From Alphaproteobacteria bacterium (lineage in GTDB: Bacteria; Pseudomonadota; Alphaproteobacteria; Rhizobiales; Devosiaceae), in assembly GCA_018828145.1 (NCBI GenBank), contig JAHJWO010000055.1:62001-126000 (forward strand): DNA of 64,000 nucleotides. The letters are read 5' to 3'. This document shows positions 25,080-34,428 of this stretch, piece after piece; within the stretch, counting starts at the first letter, position 1, and each line of letters begins with the position of its first letter. The notes beneath the pieces were generated by a model. That model saw nothing but the letters and a program-made list of their open reading frames with translations. It did no database searches and was not told the origin of the DNA. The position numbers and the translations under genes are program-made.

Positions 25080-27492
25080 GCTTGATCCCTCGTTCTGAAA
25101 GCCAGTGAGTTGGCCAGTCATCGCCAAATTGCTGATGTAAAGCGGTGACGCGCCCAAGATCGTCCTTGCCGCTTGCGCCCACGAAGCTCAGCGTCACGGG
25201 CCCGAGTGCCATGTCGAACAGGCGCCGGCCGTCGGGTGAGACCACGTAATATTCTCGCTTGGGCATTGCGCTGGCGACGATCTCGATCTGCCGGTCGTTG
25301 AAGCCGATGTGCTCATAGAATTCGCGGGTGCCGGGCTCGCGAGCCGCGCCGTTTGGCAGGCAGATCTTGGTGGGGCAAGATTCCTTGAGCACGTCGATGA
25401 TGCCGGATCGTTCAGCGTCTGAAATCGACTGCGTCGCCAGCACCACGGCGCAGTTCGCTTTGCGCAGAACCTTAAGCCATTCGCGAATTTTATCGCGGAA
25501 CACCGGGTGCCCCAGCATCAACCAAGCTTCATCAAGAATGATAAGGCTTGGCGCACCGGTAAGGCGCTTTTCAATCCGCCGGAACAGATAAAGCAGAACG
25601 GGTACGAGGTTGCGCTCGCCCAAGTTCATCAGCGCCTCGATCTCGAAGGTCTGGAAACTCGAGAGCGTCAGACCGTCCTGCTCGGCGTCGAGCAAGTGTC
25701 CCATCGGGCCGTCGACCGTATAGTGCAGCAATGCATCCTTGATCTCGCGCAACTGTACCCCTGAGACGAAGTCGGACAGCGAGCGGCGCTCCGTTTGGGC
25801 CATCAGGCCAAGTTGGCGAGAAATCGCGTTGCGATGATCAGGGGTGATTTTGACACCCTGCAGCGCAATCAGCGTTTCAAGCCACTCGGCTGCCCAGGCG
25901 CGATCACCAGCATCGTCGAGCGACGACAAAGGACAGAATGTCAGTCCCTCCCCTGCCCCGACGTCATAGTGATCACCGCCCACGGCCAGAGTTAGCGGTA
26001 GCATCGAGCCTCCTTTGTCGAAGGCGAAGAGCTGGGCGGCCTGATATCGGCGAAATTGCGCAGCGATCAGCGCCAACAAGGTTGATTTTCCGGAACCGGT
26101 CGGCCCGAATATCAAGGTGTGCCCAACATCGCCTGAGTGCAGGTTGAGGCGGAACGGCGTCGAGCCGCTGGCGACCTGCATCAAGGGCGGCGAACCTTCG
26201 GGGTAGAAGGGGCATGGGCATACCGAACTCCCAGCCCAAACCGTATTGAGCGGAATGAGGTCGGCTAGGCTTCTCGTGTTGATCAGGGGTTCGCGGATGT
26301 TGGCGTACCAGTTCCCCGGCAAACTACCGAGAAATGCCTCCGTGGCATTGAGGGTCTCAATCCGTGCTGCGAAGCCTTCCGATTGCACGAGGCGCCGGAT
26401 TGCTTCCGCCTTTGTCCGCAATTGCTGAGCGTCGTCGCCAAACAGGACGATGACCGGCGTGTAGTAGCCATAGGCAACGAGTTGAGAATTGGCCTCGGCA
26501 ATCGCATCCTCAGTTTCGGCCACCATGAGTGCGGCATCCTGGTCGATGCTGTTGGACCGTGTTTGAAACAACTGGTCCATGAATGGTCGGACCTTTTGCA
26601 GCCACTTCTTGCGGGTGCGTTCGAGTTTTTGCCGCGCCTCGACGGGATCGAGAAACATGAAGCGGCTTGACCAGCGGTAACTCAACGGCATCGTGTCGAG
26701 GACGTTGAGGATCCCTGGCCAGCTCTCTGCGGGGAAGCCATCAATGGCGACGACTGCCAGATGGCGGTTATCGATCACTGGCGTCAGGCCATGATGAAAC
26801 TCGGCTGACACGAGAAAATCGAGATACATGGGGACGTCGGGCAAGCGAACCGGGTGGCTCTCGCCGACGAGGCAAAACCGAATGAATTGCAGCAACTCGT
26901 CGTATCGGGCGGTCCGGGTGCCGCCGCGTTCTGAAGCCTCCTGCGTGACCATCTGACGAATTGAAACGACATTGGCCATGTACTGCTCAAACTCGCGGAT
27001 GGCCGTCTTGAAATTGGCCAGCGCGGTATCGGCAAACCGTTCGGTTCGAGATGGTGCGTCCGAATAGATGTATCGCGCCAGGCCAGATTTTCGGCGCTCG
27101 GGCTCGCGATAGGTCAAGATAATGGCGTGCTGGCTGTCGAAGTGCCCGTCGGCCGCCTCAAACCGCGTGCGACGCTCATCGTCAATCATTGCACTGATCG
27201 GATCGGGAAAATGCGACTGGTTCGCTTTGGCATAGGCAGTTGCTGGGATCCGCAACGCCTCGACCTGGATCATCCAGCCTGAGCCCAGCCGTGCCAGGAT
27301 CGCATTGATCTGGCGGGAGATTTCATTGCGCTCGATGTCGGTGGCACTTTCGCTGTCGGGCCCCGCGAAATACCAGCCTGCCATCAGCGAGCCGTCCTTG
27401 AGCAGCAGCACGCCGTCGTCAACTAACCCCGCATAGGGCAGAAGGTCGGAGAAGCCCGGCCCGGTTTGCCGAAATTGCTTGAGAGAAACCAT
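25057..27492 (-). CDS. trbE: TrbE, VirB4-like ATPase
   Basis: An 811-residue ATPase that powers mating-pore assembly. The N-terminal CagE/TrbE domain is followed by Walker A GPTGSGKSTLLALIAAQF near residue 465, Walker B LIILDEAWLMLGHPVF near residue 650, and the VirB4 motif NCAVVLATQSISDAERSG. Full length for the family. It follows trbD by 9 bases. Confidence 0.97.
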   Translation of the reverse strand: MVSLKQFRQTGPGFSDLLPYAGLVDDGVLLLKDGSLMAGWYFAGPDSESATDIERNEISRQINAILARLGSGWMIQVEALRIPATAYAKANQSHFPDPISAMIDDERRTRFEAADGHFDSQHAIILTYREPERRKSGLARYIYSDAPSRTERFADTALANFKTAIREFEQYMANVVSIRQMVTQEASERGGTRTARYDELLQFIRFCLVGESHPVRLPDVPMYLDFLVSAEFHHGLTPVIDNRHLAVVAIDGFPAESWPGILNVLDTMPLSYRWSSRFMFLDPVEARQKLERTRKKWLQKVRPFMDQLFQTRSNSIDQDAALMVAETEDAIAEANSQLVAYGYYTPVIVLFGDDAQQLRTKAEAIRRLVQSEGFAARIETLNATEAFLGSLPGNWYANIREPLINTRSLADLIPLNTVWAGSSVCPCPFYPEGSPPLMQVASGSTPFRLNLHSGDVGHTLIFGPTGSGKSTLLALIAAQFRRYQAAQLFAFDKGGSMLPLTLAVGGDHYDVGAGEGLTFCPLSSLDDAGDRAWAAEWLETLIALQGVKITPDHRNAISRQLGLMAQTERRSLSDFVSGVQLREIKDALLHYTVDGPMGHLLDAEQDGLTLSSFQTFEIEALMNLGERNLVPVLLYLFRRIEKRLTGAPSLIILDEAWLMLGHPVFRDKIREWLKVLRKANCAVVLATQSISDAERSGIIDVLKESCPTKICLPNGAAREPGTREFYEHIGFNDRQIEIVASAMPKREYYVVSPDGRRLFDMALGPVTLSFVGASGKDDLGRVTALHQQFGDDWPTHWLSERGIKHALQPSS

Positions 27493-27501
27493 AAGACGCT
27501 C

Positions 27502-27801
27502 TTAGTACCGGCGCCAGGGCGACGCTGTCGGCCGGTACACCCGGCGGAAGCGGATGTGTCGCAGATAGACCTGGCGCATCAGAGGATCGGCCTTGCCCAT
27601 CATCCGCAGCAGGCCGACGACAACAATCCACATCGCGAATCCGAACACGGCCGAAATAGGCGTCAGGACCACAAAGATGAGGATGACGGCTGACAGTCCG
27701 GTCACGAGGACGAGTTCACGATCGGCACCGAAGAGCATGTTCGGTCGCGATAAAGCGCGGTGGAGCCGTATTCGCTGGAGGCGACTGCCGACCTCAGCCA
27801 T
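27502..27801 (-). CDS. trbD: TrbD, VirB3-like inner-membrane protein
   Basis: About 99 residues: [21 protein letters not shown] is the TrbD N-terminal pattern, followed by two hydrophobic spans and a basic tail. ATG 27801 overlaps the end of trbC by 8 bases (ATGGCTGA), which fixes the start; the longer frame reads trbC out of frame. Confidence 0.94.
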   Translation of the reverse strand: MAEVGSRLQRIRLHRALSRPNMLFGADRELVLVTGLSAVILIFVVLTPISAVFGFAMWIVVVGLLRMMGKADPLMRQVYLRHIRFRRVYRPTASPWRRY

Positions 27802-28159
27802 AAATCTGGTCCTGAACAAAGAGTGAACTACTATTTGCAGTACCGCCGATCGACGCGCCGCTTGAGCCAAACAGAGCAACAATTTGGGTGGCGCCGAGCA
27901 GGATCCCGGCGACAAGCACCACATAGACAAGGCGTCGGGCAAAATCGTTCAGCTCGCCGCCGAAGATCAGCATGCCGCCGGCAATCGCGACGGCCGCCAA
28001 CGCGATTGCGGCAGCGACCGGACCGGTGATGGACTCCTGTATCTGTTGCAGCGGCCCTTCCCAGGGCAGGCCCCCTCCCCCGCTGGCCAAGGCCGGCTGC
28101 GCGCACAGGCACGCAAGAACGACTGCGCCGGCTGCAAGCCGCAAAACTCTAGGCGACAT
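27794..28159 (-). CDS. trbC: TrbC, conjugative pilin (VirB2-like)
   Basis: About 121 residues: a long signal peptide ending PALA, then [20 protein letters not shown] and two hydrophobic helices separated by a short polar loop ([11 protein letters not shown]), the standard prepilin plan. TraF probably trims it. ATG 28159 overlaps the trbB end by 11 bases. Confidence 0.94.
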   Translation of the reverse strand: MSPRVLRLAAGAVVLACLCAQPALASGGGGLPWEGPLQQIQESITGPVAAAIALAAVAIAGGMLIFGGELNDFARRLVYVVLVAGILLGATQIVALFGSSGASIGGTANSSSLFVQDQIYG

Positions 28160-29123
28160 TGAGCCGCTCCTTGTTCGATGAATGACTTTCGATTTGGTAG
28201 GCGCCGTTCCGGAACCCTTCGATGTGCAGGATGTCGGAAACGCGTCGTCCATTTGGCGTGCGCTCAATTGCCACGATGAGGTCGACCGCCTCGCCGATGA
28301 CCTCACGCATCGGCATCTGGCTGACTTCAGCGACGAGCTGCTCCAGACGCGTCAGCGCAGAACGCGCGCTATTGGCGTGAATGGTGGCGACACCACCGGG
28401 ATGGCCCGTATTCCAGGCTTTGAGCAGCGTTAGCGCCGCACCGTCGCGAACTTCCCCGACAATGATGCGATCAGGACGCAAACGCATAGTGGACTTCAAA
28501 AGCCGTGCCATGTCCGCGGCATCGGAGGTGTGGAGCAGCACGGCGTTCTGGGCTGAGCACTGGATTTCTGCAGTGTCCTCCAGGATCACCACACGATGCT
28601 CAGGCACGGCATTGACCACCTCGGTGATGATCGCGTTGGCGAGTGTAGTCTTGCCGCTACCAGTGCCACCGGCGATGACGATATTCATGCGGGCTTCCAC
28701 CGCATTGCAGATAATTTCGGCCTGCTCTGCGGTCATGATTGCCTCGCGGACGTAGGCGGCGAGCGGGATCAACATCGACGCCCGCTTGCGGATCGAGAAC
28801 GATGGCTCGGCGACGATCGGCGGTAACAAGCCTTCGAAGCGATGACCGCCAATCGGCAGTTCGCCTGAAATGATGGGACGATCCTGGTCTGCTTCGGTTT
28901 GGAGTGCGTGAGCGACGATACCGATAATGGTTTCTGCCGACTGCGCGTCCAGATCACCCGCCAGGGTGATCCCCTGCCCGATCCGCTCGATGAACAGCTT
29001 GCCGTCCGGATTGAGCATGATCTCGACGACACTTGGCTCATCCAGCGCGGTCCGAATGATCGGCCCAAGCGCGTCCTGAAGCTTGCGCACAAGGCGATCT
29101 GCTGATGAGTGACTTTGGCTCAT
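28149..29123 (-). CDS. trbB: TrbB, VirB11-like ATPase
   Basis: About 324 residues of secretion ATPase. Walker A is [14 protein letters not shown] near residue 149, with the Asp/His boxes [12 protein letters not shown] and [17 protein letters not shown] after it. The N-terminal domain starts RKLQDALGP, with [17 protein letters not shown] after it. ATG 29123 lies 7 bases after the traI stop; the longer upstream frame overlaps traI and is not TrbB-like. Confidence 0.96.
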   Translation of the reverse strand: MSQSHSSADRLVRKLQDALGPIIRTALDEPSVVEIMLNPDGKLFIERIGQGITLAGDLDAQSAETIIGIVAHALQTEADQDRPIISGELPIGGHRFEGLLPPIVAEPSFSIRKRASMLIPLAAYVREAIMTAEQAEIICNAVEARMNIVIAGGTGSGKTTLANAIITEVVNAVPEHRVVILEDTAEIQCSAQNAVLLHTSDAADMARLLKSTMRLRPDRIIVGEVRDGAALTLLKAWNTGHPGGVATIHANSARSALTRLEQLVAEVSQMPMREVIGEAVDLIVAIERTPNGRRVSDILHIEGFRNGAYQIESHSSNKERLNVA

Positions 29124-29130
29124 GGGAAGA

Positions 29131-29748
29131 CTAGGCCGCTTGATTGAGCTTGGTGAAGGTGGATTTGTATTGGCGCGGTCGGACCCGTTGAATGCTCTGG
29201 GCGTCCACGGCCACAATACCGGCCAGGGCAATCGTGTTTCCGATCCGCGAGGTCTCACCCAAGCGGCGCAACTGCAGACCGACCCGGCGCAAAATACGCT
29301 CCAGCCGCACATCGGTGACCGTCACAATCTCGGAATAACCACCGAGGGCTGCCCATTCTAGGATGCCGGCTATCAAAGTCATGGTAGCGAGATGGATGCC
29401 GTCGGGGGTCAAACGCGCTGTTGAGGTATCGACGCAGAACCGCGACGTTTCCAGCATTCGCGAGTGCGGGGCAAAGGCGCTGCTAGAAGTCAGAAAGCTG
29501 AAGGCTTCTGACAGCATTGTCGGACCCATCGCCGGCAAGACGCGGGTATGGCCAATGACCACACCGCGGTCGACGACTAGAATGCTGGTTGGGTTGAGCT
29601 CATCGAACTGATCGGATTCCTGCCCATCAACGACGGCAACATCCCACCCCATGCGTTCACGAAAGACGCGAGCGCGGAGACGGTGCATCTGTTCCACCAG
29701 CAAAGGGTTTTGGGAGCGGTCGTGTGGACCAATAGCGATGACTTCCAT
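29131..29748 (-). CDS. traI: TraI, acyl-homoserine-lactone synthase (LuxI family)
   Basis: About 205 residues. The LuxI pattern is intact: RLRARVFRERMGWDV (conserved Arg, Phe and Trp), DQFDELNPTSILV, GHTRVLPAMGPTML and ETSRFCVD. It should make the signal that TraR reads; acyl-chain length cannot be told. ATG 29748 has AGG upstream and matches the family start; a longer frame would run through the operator dyad. It is the first gene of the traI-trb operon, so signal synthesis and pore assembly are switched on together. Confidence 0.95.
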   Translation of the reverse strand: MEVIAIGPHDRSQNPLLVEQMHRLRARVFRERMGWDVAVVDGQESDQFDELNPTSILVVDRGVVIGHTRVLPAMGPTMLSEAFSFLTSSSAFAPHSRMLETSRFCVDTSTARLTPDGIHLATMTLIAGILEWAALGGYSEIVTVTDVRLERILRRVGLQLRRLGETSRIGNTIALAGIVAVDAQSIQRVRPRQYKSTFTKLNQAA

Positions 29749-29808
29749 CGTCCTGCCTTGCGTTGTGTTCCTGTTCGCAAAGGCACCACAGCCCGTGTCC
29801 TCCCGCAC

Positions 29809-29826
29809 CCTATCAAATCCGATAGG
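29809..29826. promoter_or_regulatory. Candidate tra box (18-bp dyad), copy 2
   Basis: CCTATCAAATCCGATAGG, identical to 6988-7005, also sharing the flanking bases CGCAC on its left. It lies 61-78 bases before the traI start. Only these two copies were noticed in the window, and each precedes a transfer operon on the minus strand. Confidence 0.75.
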
Positions 29827-30010
29827 CGACAGGGGTGCGCTGATACGCATACCTTGACCAAACAAACGAGTCGGTGGTCGCTGCACTTGCGTTGCGGGCA
29901 CGTGGGAAGTGAGGCAGCCGGCTCTCGCGGCGTCTTGTGGGGGCGGTCCGGGACGTCGGTTGCGTCTTTTGTAGCAACCACTAAGTCGGCATATAGCGTT
30001 AGGTCATGTA

Positions 30011-30026
30011 GTTGTCAGCTGACAAT
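30011..30026. promoter_or_regulatory. parS-like palindrome upstream of repA
   Basis: GTTGTCAGCTGACAAT: a perfect 14-bp palindrome core TTGTCAGCTGACAA. It fits the repABC parS pattern GTTNNNNGCNNNNAAC except for the last base. The same core recurs after repB. It should be the RepB binding site. Confidence 0.8.
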
Positions 30027-30173
30027 TAGAGAAAAGCACAATGAAATCATAGTTCTAGCCGTGCACTTCCAGTGCCTTAGGAATCCATTAACCCAATATT
30101 CCTTGACCGGCTCACAGGACTCGGGTCAATTTGCGGAAATTAATAAGAGTGGCACTATTTTGCGACTTTCACG

Positions 30174-31391
30174 ATGAAGCCAGTTGTAGCTGCAAATTCC
30201 CGACCCCAGGGCGGGCCAGCGTTCGATGAAACGATCTGGGAAGATTCTCAGGCTTTGGGCTCGCAGCTCCAGGTCCTCCGGGAACGTCTGTTTCCGCCTG
30301 AGGCTCAAAAAGAGCTTCGAACCTTCTCAACCGCCGAAACCGCAAAACTGATCGGCGTGACTGAAAGCTATATCAGAAACCTGGCGACGGACGAAGCCGG
30401 CCCGATCCCTGAAAAGGCCACCACCGGGCGCCGCCGCTATTCCCTGGAACAGGTCCATGCCCTTCGGCAGCACCTTACCAAAGGCAAGACCTCATACCTT
30501 CCATGGCGCAGGCAGGGCGAGCACCTGCAGGTCATAGCCGTCACCAACTTCAAGGGTGGGTCCGGCAAGACCACGACGGCAACCCATCTGGCGCAATATC
30601 TAGCCCTGCACGGCCATCGTGTTCTCGCTGTCGATCTCGACCCTCAGGCATCGATGTCGGCCCTGTTCGGCTATCAGCCCGAATTCGACGTGGCCGATAA
30701 CATGACGCTCTATGGCGCTATCCGATACGACGAACAGCGCCGACCGCTCTCCGAAATCGTTCGCAAGACCTATTTCGCTGGCCTCGACCTAGTGCCCGGT
30801 AATCTCGAATTGCACGAGTTCGAGCACGACACGCCTCGCGTCTTGTCGAGCGGCACGCATGACGACGATGGCCTGTTTTTCATGCGGGTCGCCAGTGCCC
30901 TACAAAGCGTGGCAGACGACTACGACGTCGTCGTCATCGACTGCCCGCCCCAGCTGGGTTTTTTGACCATGTCGGCGCTGTGCGCCGCAACGGCCGTCCT
31001 GATCACCGTTCACCCGCAAATGCTCGACGTCGCCTCGATGAATCAGTTCCTAGCCATGACTTCGCAATTGCTGGCAGTAGTGCGCGATAATGGTGGCAAC
31101 CTAAATTATGACTGGATGCGATACCTTGTCACTCGGCATGAACCCAATGACGGCCCGCAGAACCAGATCGTGGCTTTCCTGCGCAATCTTTTCGGGGAGC
31201 GCGTGCTGACGCCGATGATGGTCAAGTCTACGGCCATTTCTGACGCTGGCCTTTCCAAACAGACCGTCTACGAAGCACCTCGTGAATCGATGAACCGCCA
31301 GACCTACGACCGGGCGCTTGAATCGATGGATGCTGTCAACGGCGATATTGAGAAGCTGGTCCATCAGGCATGGGGGAGGGCGCTCAAATGA
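30174..31391 (+). CDS. repA: RepA, ParA-type partition ATPase of a repABC plasmid
   Basis: A 405-residue ParA-family protein with the N-terminal DNA-binding extension typical of RepA (TAKLIGVTESYIRNLATDE). The deviant Walker A is KGGSGKTTTATHL near residue 127; the Walker B region is YDVVVIDCPPQLGFLTMSAL. It drives plasmid segregation together with RepB and represses its own operon. The stop overlaps the repB start (ATGA). Confidence 0.97.
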   Translation: MKPVVAANSRPQGGPAFDETIWEDSQALGSQLQVLRERLFPPEAQKELRTFSTAETAKLIGVTESYIRNLATDEAGPIPEKATTGRRRYSLEQVHALRQHLTKGKTSYLPWRRQGEHLQVIAVTNFKGGSGKTTTATHLAQYLALHGHRVLAVDLDPQASMSALFGYQPEFDVADNMTLYGAIRYDEQRRPLSEIVRKTYFAGLDLVPGNLELHEFEHDTPRVLSSGTHDDDGLFFMRVASALQSVADDYDVVVIDCPPQLGFLTMSALCAATAVLITVHPQMLDVASMNQFLAMTSQLLAVVRDNGGNLNYDWMRYLVTRHEPNDGPQNQIVAFLRNLFGERVLTPMMVKSTAISDAGLSKQTVYEAPRESMNRQTYDRALESMDAVNGDIEKLVHQAWGRALK

Positions 31392-32401
31392 AGAAGCCCG
31401 ACGGTCGGGGCAGGGACATTCTGCAAAGTCTGGTCGCCGCCGGCAAGCCGGGACGTCCGGAGGATGGATCTCCGTCGCAGGCGCGGCCCTCGGGAGCCGT
31501 CAAGGCAATGAGCCTTGGCCTCGATCGCCTGTCGGCCGAGGCCGCACAGGCAAAGGTATTGCGTGAAGAGCTGGCCAGTCGAGAAACGACCCAGGAGCTT
31601 GATCCCGCGCTGTTCAGTGCCTCGATCGTTTCTGATCGCATTTCATCGGCAAGCGATGGACGGCTCCAACAGCTCAAGGCGGCGATCGCCGAGAACGGGC
31701 AGCAGATCCCAGTTATCGCCCGTCCGCACCCCACCGAAGAGGGGCGCTTCCAGATCGCCGCCGGCCACCGGCGCTGGCGCGTCGCTCAAGAGCTTGGGCT
31801 CAAGCTCAAGGCAATTGTCCGCAAGCTGTCCGACCAGGAAATGGTCATCCTGCAGGGGCAGGAGAATGGACCGCGCGAGGACTTGACCTTTGTCGAGCGC
31901 GCGCGCTTCGCGATGCAGATGGAAACACACGGTTTCGATCGCGACACGCTGTCGGCCGCCCTCAGCGTCGATAAGCCAGAGATTTCACGCCTGCTCACCG
32001 TCGCCCAGGCGCTCGGCGAGGACCTGATCGTTGCCATTGGCTCCGCGCCCAAGGTTGGTCGCCCTAGATGGCTCCAGCTCGTCAAAGGCCTCGAGCTCGC
32101 CGGCGCGCGCGAGGCGCTCGACGAAGTGTTGGGGTCATCTGACTTTCAAAGCGGCGACAGCGATCAGCGTTTCGCCATGGCGTTGCAGGCCGTCGGATCA
32201 AAGCAGCGCACGGCCAAGCGCCGGCTTGCCTCTCCCGACCGAATTGCGTGGGTTGAAAAGAAGGGGCGCCAAGTCCGCCTTGTCTCAGACAACCCTGCCT
32301 TCGCAAGCTTCATCCAACAACGCCTTCCCGCTCTCCTTGACGAGTTTGCGGGCAGCGCGGAAGCCAGAACAGAGAAACAGTCGAAAGGATCAAGTCACTG
32401 A
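31388..32401 (+). CDS. repB: RepB, ParB-type centromere-binding protein
   Basis: About 337 residues. The N-terminus KKPDGRGRDILQSLVAAGKP is RepB-like. The ParB core has IPVIARPHP and the arginine motif AAGHRRWRVAQEL near residue 125, followed by a helix-turn-helix (TLSAALSVDKPEISRLLTVA). It should bind the palindromes at 30011 and 32421. ATG 31388 overlaps the repA TGA. Confidence 0.97.
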   Translation: MKKPDGRGRDILQSLVAAGKPGRPEDGSPSQARPSGAVKAMSLGLDRLSAEAAQAKVLREELASRETTQELDPALFSASIVSDRISSASDGRLQQLKAAIAENGQQIPVIARPHPTEEGRFQIAAGHRRWRVAQELGLKLKAIVRKLSDQEMVILQGQENGPREDLTFVERARFAMQMETHGFDRDTLSAALSVDKPEISRLLTVAQALGEDLIVAIGSAPKVGRPRWLQLVKGLELAGAREALDEVLGSSDFQSGDSDQRFAMALQAVGSKQRTAKRRLASPDRIAWVEKKGRQVRLVSDNPAFASFIQQRLPALLDEFAGSAEARTEKQSKGSSH

Positions 32402-32420
32402 ATATCAAACGCTTTTGGTG

Positions 32421-32438
32421 AATTGTCAGCTGACAATT
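32421..32438. promoter_or_regulatory. parS-like palindrome between repB and repC
   Basis: AATTGTCAGCTGACAATT, a perfect 18-bp palindrome with the same core as the site before repA. It lies 20 bases after the repB stop. Confidence 0.82.
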
Positions 32439-32465
32439 AGCACCGGAAGCACATGAAACCGGGCA

Positions 32466-32515
32466 AAGAAAAAGGCCCCCGAAACGACATTCCGGAAGCC
32501 CTTCTCAAGAGTGGT
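32466..32515 (-). ncRNA. ctRNA, antisense regulator of repC
   Basis: The repB-repC gap of repABC plasmids encodes a short antisense RNA that limits RepC synthesis and sets incompatibility. On the minus strand I see a -35 TTGACT (32545-32550), a 17-base spacer and a -10 GATTCT (32522-32527), predicting a start near 32515. The RNA would end in an intrinsic terminator with 11-base arms at 32474-32484 and 32490-32500 (TTCCG/CGGGG core), followed by a U-rich tail read from 32473 to 32465. The predicted length of about 50 bases fits known ctRNAs. The exact ends are inferred. Confidence 0.82.
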
Positions 32516-32616
32516 ATCAAGAGAATCGCATTTCCAGGAATCACAGTCAAGGCCTTCGGGCACTGAGCGTCGATTCGGCGAGCGGATTTCTGTTGCCTAG
32601 AGATAGGTGAAGAAGA

Positions 32617-33960
32617 ATGCAGACCCATACTGTAACGACGCCCTTTGGGCGGCGGTCGATGACTCTTGGCATGATTGCCAGTCAAGTCACTGCCCAGACG
32701 GCGCCGGAAGGCGCCACCGTGCATAAATGGCACGTCTTTAGAGATATCAAGGAAGCCCGGATGGCCTTGGGCGCCACCGATCGGGCTCTGGCCATCCTTG
32801 ATGCCCTGCTGTCCTTCCATCCGGAGACAGCGTTCTATGGTGACAGTGCGCTCATCGTCTGGCCGTCCAATGAGCAGCTCATTGGCAGGGCCAACGGGAT
32901 GTCGCCAGCGACGCTGCGCCGGCATCTGGCGAACCTGGTCGATTGCGGGCTGGTCGTCCGACGGGATAGCCCCAATGGTAAGCGCTATGCCCGCAAGGGG
33001 CAGGGGGGCGAGATTGAGCAAGCCTATGGCTTTGACTTGTCACCGATCGTTGCCCGAGCTGTGGAGTTCAAGGAGCTTGCAGAGGCCGTCCGCGCCGAGA
33101 AGAAGGCCTACAAGGTCGTCAAAGAACGGCTGACCATATGTCGCCGCGATATCGCAAAGATGATCGAAACGGGCATCGAGGAAGGCGTTCCCGGCAACTG
33201 GGGGACCGTACATGTCGAGTATCAGGCGATCATCAGCCGGCTTCCAAGGACAGCCCCCCGCCAGGTACTCGAGGAGGTGGCGGCCGAGCTCGATGATCTT
33301 TGGACCCAGATCCGTGACGTATTGGAATCCTTCGTAAAATCACAGAATCTGAACGCCAATGAGTCTCAAACTGAGCGCCACATACAGAATTCAAATACCG
33401 AATCTAAAACTGAATCTGAACGCGGCTTAGGAATAAAAAGAGAAGCGAGCGGCAGCGCCGGCGAAACTGACAACCTGCGGAGCCTGCCGAAGCGTGAACT
33501 GCCCCTCGGCATCGTGCTGGATGCGTGCCCGAACCTGCTTTGGCTGGTGAAGGACGGCGGCGGCATCCGCAATTGGCGCGATTTCCTGGCCACCACGGAC
33601 CTGGCCCGGCCGGTATTGGGGATCAGCCCAAGCGCCTGGGAAGATGCCAAAGTTGCGATGGGCGAACAGCAGGCCGCAATTACCCTCGCCGCCATTTACC
33701 AGAGGACGGACCAGATAAAGTCGCCGGGCGGCTACCTGCGAAATCTGACCGAACGCGCCAAGGAAGGGAAATTCTCGACCTGGCCGATGATCATGGCGCT
33801 GCTCAGGGCCAAACTGGACGCTGCCAAGGCAGTCGGCGCCGGTGTTACCGAGGCCGAAGGCGAGTTGGGGGCCGCTCAACGCCTCGATCGTACCCAGAAG
33901 CGGCTCGAGGTCAGCGATAATTTGAGGAAGAGCATCGATAAGTGGGACCACAAAGCCTAA
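32617..33960 (+). CDS. repC: RepC, replication initiator of a repABC plasmid
   Basis: A 447-residue initiator. The N-terminal DNA-binding half has the RepC pattern TTPFGRRSMTLGMIASQ, DRALAILDALLSFHP and NGMSPATLRRHLANLVDCGL (winged helix). A polar linker around residues 240-275 is encoded by AT-rich DNA, and the C-terminal half carries SPGGYLRNLTERAKEGKFS. It acts in cis on an origin inside its own gene. GGTGAAGAAG precedes the ATG. Expression is controlled by the antisense RNA in its leader. Confidence 0.97.
   Translation: MQTHTVTTPFGRRSMTLGMIASQVTAQTAPEGATVHKWHVFRDIKEARMALGATDRALAILDALLSFHPETAFYGDSALIVWPSNEQLIGRANGMSPATLRRHLANLVDCGLVVRRDSPNGKRYARKGQGGEIEQAYGFDLSPIVARAVEFKELAEAVRAEKKAYKVVKERLTICRRDIAKMIETGIEEGVPGNWGTVHVEYQAIISRLPRTAPRQVLEEVAAELDDLWTQIRDVLESFVKSQNLNANESQTERHIQNSNTESKTESERGLGIKREASGSAGETDNLRSLPKRELPLGIVLDACPNLLWLVKDGGGIRNWRDFLATTDLARPVLGISPSAWEDAKVAMGEQQAAITLAAIYQRTDQIKSPGGYLRNLTERAKEGKFSTWPMIMALLRAKLDAAKAVGAGVTEAEGELGAAQRLDRTQKRLEVSDNLRKSIDKWDHKA
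33340..33442. other. Probable oriV, AT-rich stretch inside repC
   Basis: In repABC plasmids the origin lies within repC, in an AT-rich part. Here about 100 bases (with GAATTC, ACCGAATCTAAAACTGAATC and AATAAAAAG) are clearly richer in A than the rest of the gene and encode the polar linker. The assignment rests on this and on family knowledge. Confidence 0.55.
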
Positions 33961-34056
33961 TTGCAGGGCGGCCCACGTGAGGTTTCGACTTGAAGTGAGC
34001 ATTGTTTGATCGCATATTGCGTGAAACGTGCTCAAAAAATGGATTGGAGTGCTTTT

Positions 34057-34428
34057 ATGCAACCCCAGGGTCTCGAGATCGGTGCAGTTCGGTTTGGCGA
34101 TGGCGGCTCGCCCTTTCTGTCGGCGCCACGGCTGTCCGAACAACTCGGCGTGACGCAATCCGAACTTGCAAAGTTAATCGGAATTGCCCGGAATACCCTT
34201 ACCGCCAAAACGGCCACCCGGAGGGTAGACGCGGCACTGAGCCCCATCGTCCGCATTCTTGCTATGGCTGCGGAGATGGCTGGCGACGAAAATCGTGCAG
34301 TGATTTGGTTTAAGCACCAACCAATTCCTGGCTGGGCGGGCAAGACGGCTTACGATCTTGTAGGAGATGGTAAAGCCGATCAGGTCCTTGCCTATCTCGA
34401 GGCTGTGCGCTCGGGTGTCTATGCCTAG
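34057..34428 (+). CDS. Xre/MbcA/ParS-type antitoxin of a RES toxin
   Basis: A 123-residue antitoxin. The Xre-like helix-turn-helix lies around APRLSEQLGVTQSELAKLIG. The C-terminal toxin-binding domain is WFKHQPIPGWAGKTAYDLVG with KADQVLAYLEAV after it, diagnostic of the Xre/ParS antitoxin family. ATG 34057 has GGAG 7 bases upstream, better than the earlier ATGs at 34006 and 34039. It overlaps the toxin gene by 8 bases. It should neutralise the toxin and repress the operon. Its location just after repC suits plasmid addiction. Confidence 0.92.
   Translation: MQPQGLEIGAVRFGDGGSPFLSAPRLSEQLGVTQSELAKLIGIARNTLTAKTATRRVDAALSPIVRILAMAAEMAGDENRAVIWFKHQPIPGWAGKTAYDLVGDGKADQVLAYLEAVRSGVYA

Larger units (their letters stand above)
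29749..30173. promoter_or_regulatory. Divergent control region between traI-trb and repABC
   Basis: About 425 bases with no gene. It holds the second copy of the 18-bp tra-box candidate (29809-29826) near traI and a parS-like palindrome (30011-30026) about 150 bases before repA. The AT-rich part from about 30030 to 30170 should contain the repA promoter, but I cannot fix its boxes. Confidence 0.7.
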
